A stretch of 14,823 nucleotides of DNA from Lachnoclostridium sp. UBA7122 (GTDB lineage: Bacteria > Bacillota > Clostridia > Lachnospirales > Lachnospiraceae), in contig DKXQ01000096.1 of NCBI GenBank assembly GCA_002493085.1, positions 1 to 14,823 on the forward strand, given 5' to 3'. Position 1 is the stretch's first letter, and every line of letters starts with the position of its first letter. The notes below the pieces were generated by a model. It was given only the letters and a program-made list of their open reading frames with translations, was not told the DNA's origin and did not search any database. Positions 7,329 to 14,823 of the stretch are shown here, in pieces. The position numbers and the translations under genes are program-made.

Positions 7329-8180
7329 ATGTATTACCAGATTGAAAAAATGGATGGCTATTACCGCATTGGCAGTCCAGAGGCAGTTTTTAGCTATCTG
7401 GTTACTGGCAGTGAAAAGGCATTGTTAATAGATACTGGTTATGGCTATGGGGATTTAAAGGCGGCTGTACGTTCGGTAACTGATAAACCATTAATAATTG
7501 TGAATACTCATGGACATTGTGACCATACAGGCGGCAATGCACAATTTGAAGAAACGTGCTATATACATAAGGAAGATATAGGACTTTGCAAAGAGCATTG
7601 CAGTGAAGAATACCGGAGAGGCAATATAGAACGGGCAATGCACAGTGTAAATTATGAAACAGGAGAGGAGTTCAATGCCCTTCCAGAAGATTTTAATATG
7701 GAAGCGTATTGTTTGGGAGGCACTGGAAAGCTTGAGCCTGTAAGTGATGGTGCATGTTTTAACCTTGGCGGTGCGACGGTGAAAGTTATAGAGACTACTG
7801 GACATACAAGAGGAGGCATTTCTCTTCTTTATGAGGAGAAAAATATTCTTTTCATTGGAGATGCAACAGGAATGTTTGTATGGCTTTTTGCAGAAGAATC
7901 AACCAGCCTGAAGGAATATATTAATATGCTGGAAAAGATGTATGAACTGGATGCTAAGGCATATATTGGAGCCCACAACCCAGTTCCTATGCACCGTGAG
8001 GAACTAAAGTTATTTATGCGTGCAGCAAAAGAAGCAGACTACAGCAAGGGAGAGCCGTTTGAGAGCTTTTTGGCAGCAGATTGCGAAGCCAGAGTATGTG
8101 CTATTGATGGCATGACAATGAAAGATATGTTCAAACCAGGCTTTGCATCAGTTGTTATAAGAAAAGACCCAGTTCTATAA
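7329..8180 (+). CDS. MBL-fold metallohydrolase
   Basis: The 283-aa product is a cytosolic metallo-beta-lactamase-fold enzyme, a usual length for single-domain members. The full metal-binding set is visible: HGHCDH (61-66, giving His61, His63, Asp65, His66), His159 in a GHTRGG motif, Asp178 in IGDATG, and His216 in GAHNP. This fits a two-metal active site. The start follows a GAAGGGAG site (7314-7321). The family includes glyoxalase II-like thioesterases, lactonases, nucleases and ring-cleaving hydrolases. The GHTRGG and IGDA motifs favour a small-molecule ester or thioester hydrolase, but no motif fixes the substrate. It appears to be a single-gene unit, convergent with the exporter gene. Confidence 0.9.
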   Translation: MYYQIEKMDGYYRIGSPEAVFSYLVTGSEKALLIDTGYGYGDLKAAVRSVTDKPLIIVNTHGHCDHTGGNAQFEETCYIHKEDIGLCKEHCSEEYRRGNIERAMHSVNYETGEEFNALPEDFNMEAYCLGGTGKLEPVSDGACFNLGGATVKVIETTGHTRGGISLLYEEKNILFIGDATGMFVWLFAEESTSLKEYINMLEKMYELDAKAYIGAHNPVPMHREELKLFMRAAKEADYSKGEPFESFLAADCEARVCAIDGMTMKDMFKPGFASVVIRKDPVL

Positions 8181-8197
8181 TATCTTAAGTATTTATA

Positions 8198-8231
8198 AAA
8201 GCTGCCATATTTTGCTTAATGTGGCAGCTTT
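8198..8231. terminator. Hairpin terminator between convergent genes
   Basis: A perfect 10-bp stem AAAGCTGCCA/TGGCAGCTTT (8198-8207 with 8222-8231) can extend inward by T-G and A-T pairs, leaving a small loop. T-rich sequence lies on both outer sides, so it can serve the hydrolase gene (plus) and the exporter gene (minus). Confidence 0.7.
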
Positions 8232-8232
8232 A

Positions 8233-8306
8233 GTTACTATTCACGGTCTATGCCGTTCATAGTAACAAACAGCGCTTTACAGCGCTGCTGTGAAACTGCT
8301 GTTTGT
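8233..8306. repeat. Compound palindromic element
   Basis: Two nested inverted repeats lie back to back. The first is GTTACTAT/ATAGTAAC (8233-8240 with 8259-8266) with an inner ACGG/CCGT stem. The second is ACAAACAGC/GCTGTTTGT (8265-8273 with 8298-8306) enclosing two copies of the self-palindrome AGCGCT (8271-8276 and 8281-8286). The GC content is higher than in the flanks. It resembles dispersed intergenic palindromes (REP/MITE-like) of Clostridia, but only one copy lies in this window. It may also add to termination of the exporter transcript. Confidence 0.5.
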
Positions 8307-8323
8307 AAAACATCACAAAAATA

Positions 8324-9667
8324 TCAGACTTTAAAGTATTTTTTATAGGTTATTATAAATAGCAGTACAGATAGTGCTGTTGCCATATAGTCAGTTACCG
8401 GCTGTGCATATACAAGCATCTGGGCTGAATCTGTTACAGCATTAATTATAAACAGTATAGGTATAAATAACAGTCCTTGTCTGCATACAGATAATATAAG
8501 CGAAGGCAGGGCTGCCCCTGTGGACTGTATTGCATTTATCATTACAAATAATACACCAAGGACTGGACCTGAAATTATATATATTCTTGAAAACGTAAAC
8601 CCAAATCCATATGCATCTTTATTATCTAAAAATGCTGTTACAAGTGGTCCGGCGCCTAAGTAACAGATTGCTGTCATTACTGCGCTCATTGCAAGCGCAA
8701 GGCAGACTGAAAATTTTAAAACAGCCATATATCTGTCTTTGTTTTTAGCGCCATAGCAGTAGCCAAGCAATGGCTGTATGCCTGTCCCAAGACCTATTAA
8801 GAGCATTACTACAATCATATTTACTTTCATGGCAACTCCAAGCCCTGCAACTGCCATATCGCCATAAGCTTTCATAAGGTTGTTGATTATAATATTTGAT
8901 GTGCTCATAAGAATACTGTTAAATGATGCTGGCACACCTATTGCAAAAACGCCTGTTGCTATATGTCCTCCTGCTTTAAAGTTACTTAATTTTATTGAGA
9001 GCATTGAATTTTTGGACACAAGATGAAGTATATAATATGCGCTTGCCAGTAAATTTCCTATTGTAGTAGCAATCGCAGCACCTGCAATATTCCAGCCGAG
9101 TATAAGAATCATTACAGGGTCAAGTACTATATTTGCAAGGTTTCCAATAATCATGCCTGTCATGGCTTTTTTAGCATGTCCCTCAGCCCTTATAATATTA
9201 CTGAAGATATTTGATATAATCAGGAATGGAACTGATACAGCCAGAATCTTAAGGTACTGGGAAGTGTATCCCATTGTTTCGTCACTTGCCCCGATGATAC
9301 GGCAAAGAGGATTGATAAATATCCATATCAGTACCATAGATACTAGTCCGATTACAAGACCTGTCCAGAAACAGAATGAAGATATGTTTTTTGCTTTCTG
9401 TGTCTCTCCCTGGCCAAGCATCCTTGAAATAAGTGAAGTCCCACCTATGCCAAATAACATTCCTATAGCCATGAAAATAAGAAATGCAGGGGTTGCAACT
9501 GATACAGCAGCAACCATCAGGGCATCTTTGGTCTGTCCTATAAAAAATGTATCTGCAAGGTTATATGCAAGTACCATTATCATACTTATGATTGATGGTA
9601 TGGCATTACTTAATACTGCCTTTGGGACAGGCGCATTTTTAAATATTTCCGTAGTTTTATCTTCCAT
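8324..9667 (-). CDS. MATE-family multidrug/metabolite exporter
   Basis: The 447-aa integral membrane protein has the normal MATE length and about 12 predicted hydrophobic segments in two homologous halves. Early motifs typical of the family are visible: NLADTFFIGQ (near 37-46), GGTSLISRMLG around the second helix loop, and the second-half equivalent with GLGTGIQPLLGYCYGAKN. MATE proteins exchange Na+ or H+ for cationic drugs or metabolites across the cytoplasmic membrane. This one looks closest to the MepA/NorM-like bacterial branch, which is an inference. The start is supported by a GGAAGGAAG site about 9 bp upstream on the minus strand. It has its own promoter and is divergent from the chemoreceptor gene, with no adjacent MarR or TetR regulator gene. 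Substrate unknown. Confidence 0.92.
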   Translation of the reverse strand: MEDKTTEIFKNAPVPKAVLSNAIPSIISMIMVLAYNLADTFFIGQTKDALMVAAVSVATPAFLIFMAIGMLFGIGGTSLISRMLGQGETQKAKNISSFCFWTGLVIGLVSMVLIWIFINPLCRIIGASDETMGYTSQYLKILAVSVPFLIISNIFSNIIRAEGHAKKAMTGMIIGNLANIVLDPVMILILGWNIAGAAIATTIGNLLASAYYILHLVSKNSMLSIKLSNFKAGGHIATGVFAIGVPASFNSILMSTSNIIINNLMKAYGDMAVAGLGVAMKVNMIVVMLLIGLGTGIQPLLGYCYGAKNKDRYMAVLKFSVCLALAMSAVMTAICYLGAGPLVTAFLDNKDAYGFGFTFSRIYIISGPVLGVLFVMINAIQSTGAALPSLILSVCRQGLLFIPILFIINAVTDSAQMLVYAQPVTDYMATALSVLLFIITYKKYFKV

Positions 9668-9736
9668 ATGTAAGCACTTCCTTCCTATAAGTATGTTTGA
9701 TTATATCTGTTGTCTCATAAAGAGTGTGTAATGTAA

Positions 9737-9766
9737 ATAATAATCTATATTGGGACAAAATGTCAA
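9737..9766 (-). promoter_or_regulatory. Sigma-A promoter of the MATE exporter, with inverted repeat at -35
   Basis: On the minus strand a perfect TTGACA (9766-9761) is followed by an 18-bp spacer and TATTAT (9742-9737). A small inverted repeat, GACA-AAA-TGTC (9754-9764), covers the -35 and could be a repressor site. The promoter is well supported; the operator is speculative. Confidence 0.6.
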
Positions 9767-9832
9767 GCAATAAATTTTTTTGATTAGTATTTTTCTGTTA
9801 TTAAAAACCAATAAGCTAAAAATTAATAATTC

Positions 9833-9861
9833 TTTACAAAATTATTTAAAAATAGTATAAT
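9833..9861 (+). promoter_or_regulatory. Sigma-A promoter of the chemoreceptor gene
   Basis: TTTACA (9833-9838), a 17-bp spacer and TATAAT (9856-9861) make a near-consensus vegetative promoter. No motility-sigma pattern (TAAA...CCGATAA) is seen, so the receptor seems to be expressed independently of a flagellar cascade. Confidence 0.7.
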
Positions 9862-9912
9862 ATTATTGTATTGGTTTATCCAGTAACAATCGTAAAAACA
9901 GAGGTGAAAAAG

Positions 9913-11607
9913 ATGTTTAAAAATGACAGAATTGAAAAAAGGCTTACAAAGTCTTTTGTTGCAGTAACTGCTATGGCTGCTGTAAGTGCCATTATAGCAG
10001 TAATTGCACTGGCAGTTATATGCAACCGTTATTCATATGCATTGACACAATATGGATTTTCACAGGGTGATATAGGAAATGCAATGGCAGCATTTTCAGG
10101 CGCACGCAGTTCAACAAGAGCTGTTATAGCATACTCTGACCCAGAATTAATTGCATATAATGTAACAGCACATGATGAGCAGAAGAAAACATGCCAAGAG
10201 TATTTTGAAGCAATGAAATCCACACTGTCAACTACAGAAGAGAAAGAGGAATATCAAAAGATTGCTGATGATATGGAAAAATTCTGGCAGTTAGACCAGG
10301 AAATTCTGGAACTTGGAAATACTACAGACCAGGCACAAAGTGCACAGGCACAGGCAAGAGCGGCAGATGAACTTGCTGCAGTATTTGATGATGTTTATAA
10401 TGCATTATCAGCATTGATGCAGGTAAATGTTGATAAAGGCAAAAGTCTTGATTCAAGCCTTAACCTTTTGTCAATAATTATGATTATTGCTGTTATCTTT
10501 ATTATTGCAGTTGTAATGACGGTCTCAATAAAGTTTGGCAAAAATATTGCTAAACAGATTGCAGATGGACTGACATCTGTATCAGAAAGGCTGACAACAT
10601 TTGCACAAGGTGACTTGTCTTCTGGTTTTCCTGTCTTTGATACTGATGATGAGGTCAACGACCTTGCAGTTACTACTAGGGACATGGCAGGCAGCCTGAC
10701 TGTTATTATAAACAGCCTGAATGACCAGTTAAAGAATCTTTCAGGCGGTGATTTTACTTCACATGTAGAAAACCAGGAAAGGTTTGTAGGTGATTTTGCC
10801 AGCTTAAAGGATGGTCTTGAAATCCTTGTAAGTAAGATGAGGGACACACTTCTTCAGATTGATGAAGCTTCTGTACAGGTAGATGCAGGTTCAGGGCAGC
10901 TTGCGGAAAGCGCAACTGCACTTGCTGAGGGCGCTACAGACCAGGCCGGGGCTGTTGAGGAACTTACTGCAACAGTTACAGATGTTGCAGCATCTTCGGA
11001 AGAAAGCGCAAAACAGATTGGGGCAGCATATGAAGAAGGCCTTACATATAAACAGCAGGCAGAGCATGGCAGTGAAGAGATGAATAACCTTATAAGTGCT
11101 ATGGAGCGCATAAGTGAAGCTTCTAAACAGATTGAAAATATTATTGAAGAAATTGAAGATATTGCATCACAGACTAACCTTCTTTCTCTTAATGCATCTA
11201 TTGAGGCAGCAAGGGCAGGAGAAGCAGGAAAGGGCTTTGCAGTAGTTGCTGACCAGATTGGAAAGCTTGCTATGGACAGTGCACAGTCTGCTGTGAAGAC
11301 AAGAGAGTTAATCCACAATGCCCTTGACGAAGTTGAAGCAGGCAATACAATGACACAGAGGACAAAACAGGCATTAGAAGAGGTAATTGGCGGCATTGAA
11401 TTTTTGTCAAATGTTACAAAAGAGGCAAGCGATACATCTTATTCACAGGCAGAGACAATGCTTGAAATCCAGAAAGGCATTGAGCAGATTTCCGGTGTAA
11501 TACAGAGCAATTCTGCATCAGCGGAAGAAACTTCTGCAACAAGCCAGGAACTTGCGGCACAGTCAACTTCATTGAAAGAGCTGCTTGGACAGTTTACATT
11601 AGAATAA
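9913..11607 (+). CDS. Methyl-accepting chemotaxis protein
   Basis: The 564-aa transmembrane chemoreceptor senses an external signal and controls CheA kinase. The start at 9913 (MFKND) is chosen over an in-frame start at 9871 because GAGGTG (9901-9906) precedes it. TM1 spans about 15-38 and TM2 about 185-207. Between them lies a helical extracytoplasmic domain of roughly 145 residues, resembling a four-helix-bundle sensor. A HAMP domain follows TM2 (~207-260), and a second HAMP-like segment with GDF...F..L seems to follow (~275-315). The signalling tip is unmistakable: TNLLSLNASIEAARAGEAG from Thr421, then GKGFAVVADQI. The protein ends in QFTLE with no CheR-tethering NWETF-type pentapeptide. 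Ligand unknown. No che or flagellar genes are in the window, so it is an orphan receptor locus. Confidence 0.94.
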   Translation: MFKNDRIEKRLTKSFVAVTAMAAVSAIIAVIALAVICNRYSYALTQYGFSQGDIGNAMAAFSGARSSTRAVIAYSDPELIAYNVTAHDEQKKTCQEYFEAMKSTLSTTEEKEEYQKIADDMEKFWQLDQEILELGNTTDQAQSAQAQARAADELAAVFDDVYNALSALMQVNVDKGKSLDSSLNLLSIIMIIAVIFIIAVVMTVSIKFGKNIAKQIADGLTSVSERLTTFAQGDLSSGFPVFDTDDEVNDLAVTTRDMAGSLTVIINSLNDQLKNLSGGDFTSHVENQERFVGDFASLKDGLEILVSKMRDTLLQIDEASVQVDAGSGQLAESATALAEGATDQAGAVEELTATVTDVAASSEESAKQIGAAYEEGLTYKQQAEHGSEEMNNLISAMERISEASKQIENIIEEIEDIASQTNLLSLNASIEAARAGEAGKGFAVVADQIGKLAMDSAQSAVKTRELIHNALDEVEAGNTMTQRTKQALEEVIGGIEFLSNVTKEASDTSYSQAETMLEIQKGIEQISGVIQSNSASAEETSATSQELAAQSTSLKELLGQFTLE

Positions 11608-11615
11608 TAATAATT

Positions 11616-11643
11616 AAAGGACAGAGCAGATATTCTGTCCTTT
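11616..11643 (+). terminator. Terminator of the chemoreceptor gene
   Basis: A perfect 10-bp stem AAAGGACAGA/TCTGTCCTTT (11616-11625 with 11634-11643) with an 8-nt loop starts 8 bp after the stop codon. The following sequence is only moderately T-rich. Confidence 0.7.
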
Positions 11644-11647
11644 ATGC

Positions 11648-11675
11648 TTGACTTTTGTTTGCAAAAATATATAAT
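11648..11675 (+). promoter_or_regulatory. Sigma-A promoter of the aconitase-like gene
   Basis: TTGACT (11648-11653), a 16-bp spacer and TATAAT (11670-11675) sit directly behind the chemoreceptor terminator, so the next gene has its own transcript with a leader of about 30 nt. Confidence 0.65.
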
Positions 11676-11713
11676 AAACCTAATAATAACCAGAATGATG
11701 GAGGGCATATTTT

Positions 11714-14017
11714 ATGATTAAGCTTTATGACAATGGAGTTTATCTTGTAAATGGCATTAAAATTGTAGAAGATAATGCAGAAGCAGTACAGGCATTAAGC
11801 GCAGAGTGTGGAAAAGCACCAGCTAAAGAAGAGGCAGCTAAAGGGACAATGGCATATAAAATATTAGAAGCACACAATACTTCTGATGATATGCAGAACC
11901 TTCATATTAAATTTGACAAACTTGCTTCACATGATATAACATTTGTAGGCATAATACAGACAGCACGTGCATCTGGACTGGAAAAGTTTCCTGTTCCATA
12001 CGTGCTTACTAATTGTCATAACAGCTTATGTGCAGTAGGAGGCACTATTAATGAGGATGACCATATGTTCGGACTCTCCTGTGCTAAGAAGTATGGTGGT
12101 ATGTATGTTCCGCCACATCAGGCAGTTATACACCAGTTTGCACGTGAAATGTTTGCTGGCGGAGGCAGGATGATTCTAGGTTCAGATTCGCATACACGCT
12201 ATGGTGCACTGGGCACTATGGCAATGGGAGAAGGCGGCCCAGAACTTGTAAAACAGCTTTTAAACAGGACATATGATATTGCAATGCCAGGCGTAGTTGC
12301 TGTATACCTTACAGGCAGGCCACAGAAAGGTGTAGGACCACAGGATATAGCGCTTGCTATTATTGGAGCTGTATTTGGCAATGGTTATGTAAATAATAAA
12401 GTAATGGAATTTGTAGGGGATGGCATCGCAAATCTTTCAGCAGATTACCGCATAGGCATTGATGTAATGACTACAGAAACTACATGTCTTTCATCAATAT
12501 GGACTACAGACAGTGAAATTAAAGAGTTTTATGAAATCCATAAACGCCCAGAAGATTACAAGGAGTTAAAACCTGATAGAATAGCATACTATGATGGCAT
12601 GGTTTATGTTGACCTTTCAGAAATCAAACCTATGATTGCAATGCCATTCCATCCAAGCAATGTCTATACCATTGATGAACTGAATGAAAATATGATGGAC
12701 ATCCTTGATGATGTTGAGAAAAAAGCTCTTGTAAGCCTTGGCAATAACGATATTAATTATACACTTAAAGATAAAGTACGTAATGGCAGGCTCTATGTTG
12801 AGCAGGGTGTTATTGCAGGATGTGCAGGCGGAGGTTTTGAAAATATATGTGATACAGCAGATATACTGCGTGGAAAATATATTGGGGCTGATGAATTTTC
12901 ACTTAGTGTATATCCATCCAGCCAGCCAGTATTTATGGAGCTTGTTAAGAATGGCGCTATTGCAGATATTATGGCAACAGGTGCAACAGTGCGTTCTGCA
13001 TTTTGTGGTCCATGCTTTGGCGCTGGCGATGTTCCTCCTAATAATGGATTGTCAATCAGACATTCAACACGTAATTTCCCTAACAGGGAAGGTTCAAAAG
13101 TAACTAACGGCCAGATTGCATCTGTTGCGCTTATGGATGCCCGTTCTATTGCAGCTACAGCAGCAAACCAGGGAGCACTCACTTCTGCAATGAATATTGA
13201 TGCAGACTTTAAAAAGCCAAAATATTTCTTTGACAGCACAATATATGAAAACCGTGTATATAATGGAATTGGAAAACCACAGCCAGATGCAGAAGTCAGA
13301 TTTGGGCCTAATATAAAAGACTGGCCTGTAATGTCTGCACTTACAGATAATATGGTGCTTAAAGTTGTATCAGAAATCCATGACCCTGTAACTACAACAG
13401 ATGAACTTATCCCTTCAGGTGAAACGTCATCATTCCGCTCTAATCCGCTTGGGCTTGCTGAATTTACCCTTTCACGTAAAGACCCTGCTTATGTTGGGCG
13501 TGCAAAGGCTGTACAGCTTGCAGAGAAAGCAAGGGCAGCAGGAGAGGATATATTTGCTGCATGTCCTGAGATAGAGGAAATATTTGGAAAAATCAATGAA
13601 AAATTTAGCTCTAAACCTGAGAAAACACAGATAGGAAGCCTTATATATGCTGTTAAGCCAGGTGATGGTTCTGCACGTGAACAGGCTGCTTCATGCCAGA
13701 AAGTGTTAGGCGGTTTTGCAAATATAGCAAAAGAATATGCTACAAAGAGATACCGCTCAAACCTTATTAACTGGGGCATGCTGCCATTCTTATTTGAAGA
13801 GGATGCACTTCCATTTGAAAATGGCGATTATATCTTTATAAAAGATATTAAAAGTGCAGTTGTAAATAAAGAAGATACAATAAAAGCTTATGTTGTAAAT
13901 AAAGGTATGAAAGAATTTGAATTAAAACTTGGAAGGCTTACAGATGATGAGCGTGATATAATTGTAAAAGGCTGTCTGATAAATTATTACCGCTCACAGA
14001 TGGAGGCAGAGGCGTAA
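11714..14017 (+). CDS. Aconitase-superfamily hydratase (YbhJ-like)
   Basis: The 767-aa cytosolic enzyme should carry a [4Fe-4S] cluster and add or remove water on a hydroxy-acid. Cys370, Cys431 and Cys434 (CGPC) match the spacing of the three cluster ligands in mitochondrial aconitase (358, 421, 424). GSDSHT (156-161) matches the aconitase DSH site, and Arg453/Arg458 in STRNFPNR match the Arg447/Arg452 pair. In the C-terminal swivel domain GDGSARE (650-656) matches the catalytic Ser642 loop. Differences: the usual GSCTNS around the first cysteine reads AGCAGG, and the residue after the catalytic serine is Ala654 rather than Ser. So the substrate may not be citrate. Length and features resemble the uncharacterised E. 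coli hydratase YbhJ group more than AcnA/AcnB or LeuC. The start follows a GGAGGG site. No citrate synthase or isocitrate dehydrogenase gene is adjacent. Aconitase fold is certain; substrate is not. Confidence 0.85.
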   Translation: MIKLYDNGVYLVNGIKIVEDNAEAVQALSAECGKAPAKEEAAKGTMAYKILEAHNTSDDMQNLHIKFDKLASHDITFVGIIQTARASGLEKFPVPYVLTNCHNSLCAVGGTINEDDHMFGLSCAKKYGGMYVPPHQAVIHQFAREMFAGGGRMILGSDSHTRYGALGTMAMGEGGPELVKQLLNRTYDIAMPGVVAVYLTGRPQKGVGPQDIALAIIGAVFGNGYVNNKVMEFVGDGIANLSADYRIGIDVMTTETTCLSSIWTTDSEIKEFYEIHKRPEDYKELKPDRIAYYDGMVYVDLSEIKPMIAMPFHPSNVYTIDELNENMMDILDDVEKKALVSLGNNDINYTLKDKVRNGRLYVEQGVIAGCAGGGFENICDTADILRGKYIGADEFSLSVYPSSQPVFMELVKNGAIADIMATGATVRSAFCGPCFGAGDVPPNNGLSIRHSTRNFPNREGSKVTNGQIASVALMDARSIAATAANQGALTSAMNIDADFKKPKYFFDSTIYENRVYNGIGKPQPDAEVRFGPNIKDWPVMSALTDNMVLKVVSEIHDPVTTTDELIPSGETSSFRSNPLGLAEFTLSRKDPAYVGRAKAVQLAEKARAAGEDIFAACPEIEEIFGKINEKFSSKPEKTQIGSLIYAVKPGDGSAREQAASCQKVLGGFANIAKEYATKRYRSNLINWGMLPFLFEEDALPFENGDYIFIKDIKSAVVNKEDTIKAYVVNKGMKEFELKLGRLTDDERDIIVKGCLINYYRSQMEAEA

Positions 14018-14036
14018 ATAGCAGTAATATGGCATA

Positions 14037-14074
14037 ATATTTCCCATTGGCAGGTATTCATGCATGGGAAATAT
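14037..14074 (+). terminator. Hairpin after the aconitase-like gene
   Basis: Perfect 11-base arms ATATTTCCCAT/ATGGGAAATAT (14037-14047 with 14064-14074) enclose a 16-nt loop, 19 bp after the stop codon. No U-run follows, so it may be a 3'-end stabilising or weak terminator hairpin. The rest of the 120-bp gap has an A-tract and only weak promoter-like sequence (TTGTTA at 14088-14093 with no good -10). Confidence 0.5.
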
Positions 14075-14137
14075 ATGCTGGCTGTATTTGTTAAAAAAAA
14101 CTATAAGTAACTTATTTATTGGCAAGAGGAATTAATT

Positions 14138-14794
14138 ATGAAAAAGAAAACCAGTTTTTTATTAATTATATGTTGTATATTAATGTTAACAGCAATTGCA
14201 GGTTATGCAACTGGATTAAAAAACAATCAAAAAAATTTGCCAATATATGAAAATACATCTGTTTATCCTGCCTTTTCCCTGCCCCAGTTAACAGATACAG
14301 CTACTTTCATTGTAGAAGCAGAGGTAGTGGATACAGGTGATACTATTATGAAAGAAGTACCAGTATCATTGACAGAAAATCTGGAAGATGCAACAGAAAG
14401 CCTTAGTTATCCTGTAACCCCAATAACTTTAGCTATTAATTCTTACATTAAAGGTGACAACACAGGAAATAAGCTTATTTATTACGAAGAGGGCGGGATA
14501 ACATCTGAATATGTCCAATTGCCAGACGGATATGCGATGAAAGAAGGCATGGAGGTAATACTGTTTTTGAATCCTGATGGTTATTGCTGGGGAGCCCAAA
14601 GTATTTTTCCTGTATCCCAGGAAAATGTAATTCTAAACAATGCAGCAATAGAATATATAGGAAAAGACAATGTTTCTGTACTGGAAACACAGACTTTAGA
14701 CCTGGATATCAAAAGCCAGATTGATGCAAAGAGTATTAATGTTATGCCAGCCTGTGACTTTATATCCATTATTCAGTCTATTGTTAAGAATTGA
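14138..14794 (+). CDS. Secreted protein of unknown function
   Basis: I do not recognise a named family. The 218-aa product begins with a clear signal peptide: MKKK, a hydrophobic core at about 6-22, and a probable cleavage after GYA near residue 25. There is no lipobox cysteine, so it is probably released or wall-retained rather than a lipoprotein. The mature part looks beta-rich: a TATFIVEAEVVDTG strand pair, then TPITLAINSYIKGDN, YYEEGG, and EGMEVILFLNPDGYCWG. This arrangement (a barrier strand, a KG turn, a GG turn, a FL..DGY segment) recurs in small secreted bacterial proteins of unknown function. An AAGAGG site (14124-14129) supports the start. It appears transcribed alone, and the window ends 29 bp after its stop. 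Confidence 0.8.
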   Translation: MKKKTSFLLIICCILMLTAIAGYATGLKNNQKNLPIYENTSVYPAFSLPQLTDTATFIVEAEVVDTGDTIMKEVPVSLTENLEDATESLSYPVTPITLAINSYIKGDNTGNKLIYYEEGGITSEYVQLPDGYAMKEGMEVILFLNPDGYCWGAQSIFPVSQENVILNNAAIEYIGKDNVSVLETQTLDLDIKSQIDAKSINVMPACDFISIIQSIVKN

Positions 14795-14823
14795 ACATAA
14801 ATTTTGAGGCTTTATGCACCACT

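Noticed and set aside
9153..9731. Open frame on the plus strand across the MATE gene
   Set aside because: It is antisense to a clear MATE exporter, has no matching ribosome binding site and no recognisable protein features.
10854..11396. 180-aa minus-strand open frame across the chemoreceptor signalling domain
   Set aside because: It is a low-complexity Ser/Ala-rich shadow of the coiled-coil coding sequence in the opposite frame.
12793..13239. 148-aa minus-strand frame and overlapping plus-strand frame (12738-13103) inside the aconitase-like gene
   Set aside because: Both overlap the conserved cluster-ligand region of an obvious enzyme and have no independent support.

Overview
The window is AT-rich, with strong AGGAGG-type ribosome binding sites, sigma-A-type promoters and short hairpin terminators. 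Together with its gene content (a BspA-type leucine-rich-repeat secreted protein, a MATE exporter, a chemoreceptor), this suggests a Gram-positive gut anaerobe of the Clostridia, most likely a Lachnospiraceae. That assignment is inferred from sequence style and gene families, not from a marker gene. I see no rRNA, tRNA, CRISPR array, transposase or phage gene.

Layout. (1) 159-2786, plus strand: a large secreted protein with a papain/CHAP-like cysteine domain, BspA-type leucine-rich repeats and a long repetitive C-terminal region. (2) 2787-2979: an intergenic stretch with a structured inverted repeat and a convincing extended -10 promoter. (3) 2980-7085, plus strand: a tight three-gene operon encoding a large dynamin-like GTPase (761 aa), a second smaller P-loop GTPase (360 aa), and a 243-aa protein I do not recognise. 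Neighbouring genes are 9 bp apart or overlap by 4 bp. This module is the most interesting part of the window. (4) 7329-8180, plus strand: an MBL-fold metallohydrolase under its own extended -10 promoter. (5) A hairpin and a complex palindrome between convergent genes, followed by a MATE-family exporter on the minus strand (8324-9667). (6) A divergent intergenic region with one promoter for the exporter and one for a methyl-accepting chemotaxis protein (9913-11607). (7) A terminator and a new promoter, followed by an aconitase-superfamily hydratase (11714-14017) that keeps the iron-sulfur cysteines but differs from aconitase at substrate-contact positions. (8) A small secreted protein of unknown function (14138-14794).

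How the genes work together. Only the GTPase trio is clearly one transcription and translation unit. Its two GTPases of different size plus an accessory protein suggest a nucleotide-switch complex, perhaps for membrane remodelling, envelope work or a conflict/defence role; the sequence does not decide which. The other genes look like independent single-gene units: surface/envelope, hydrolase, exporter, sensory receptor, metabolic enzyme and secreted protein.
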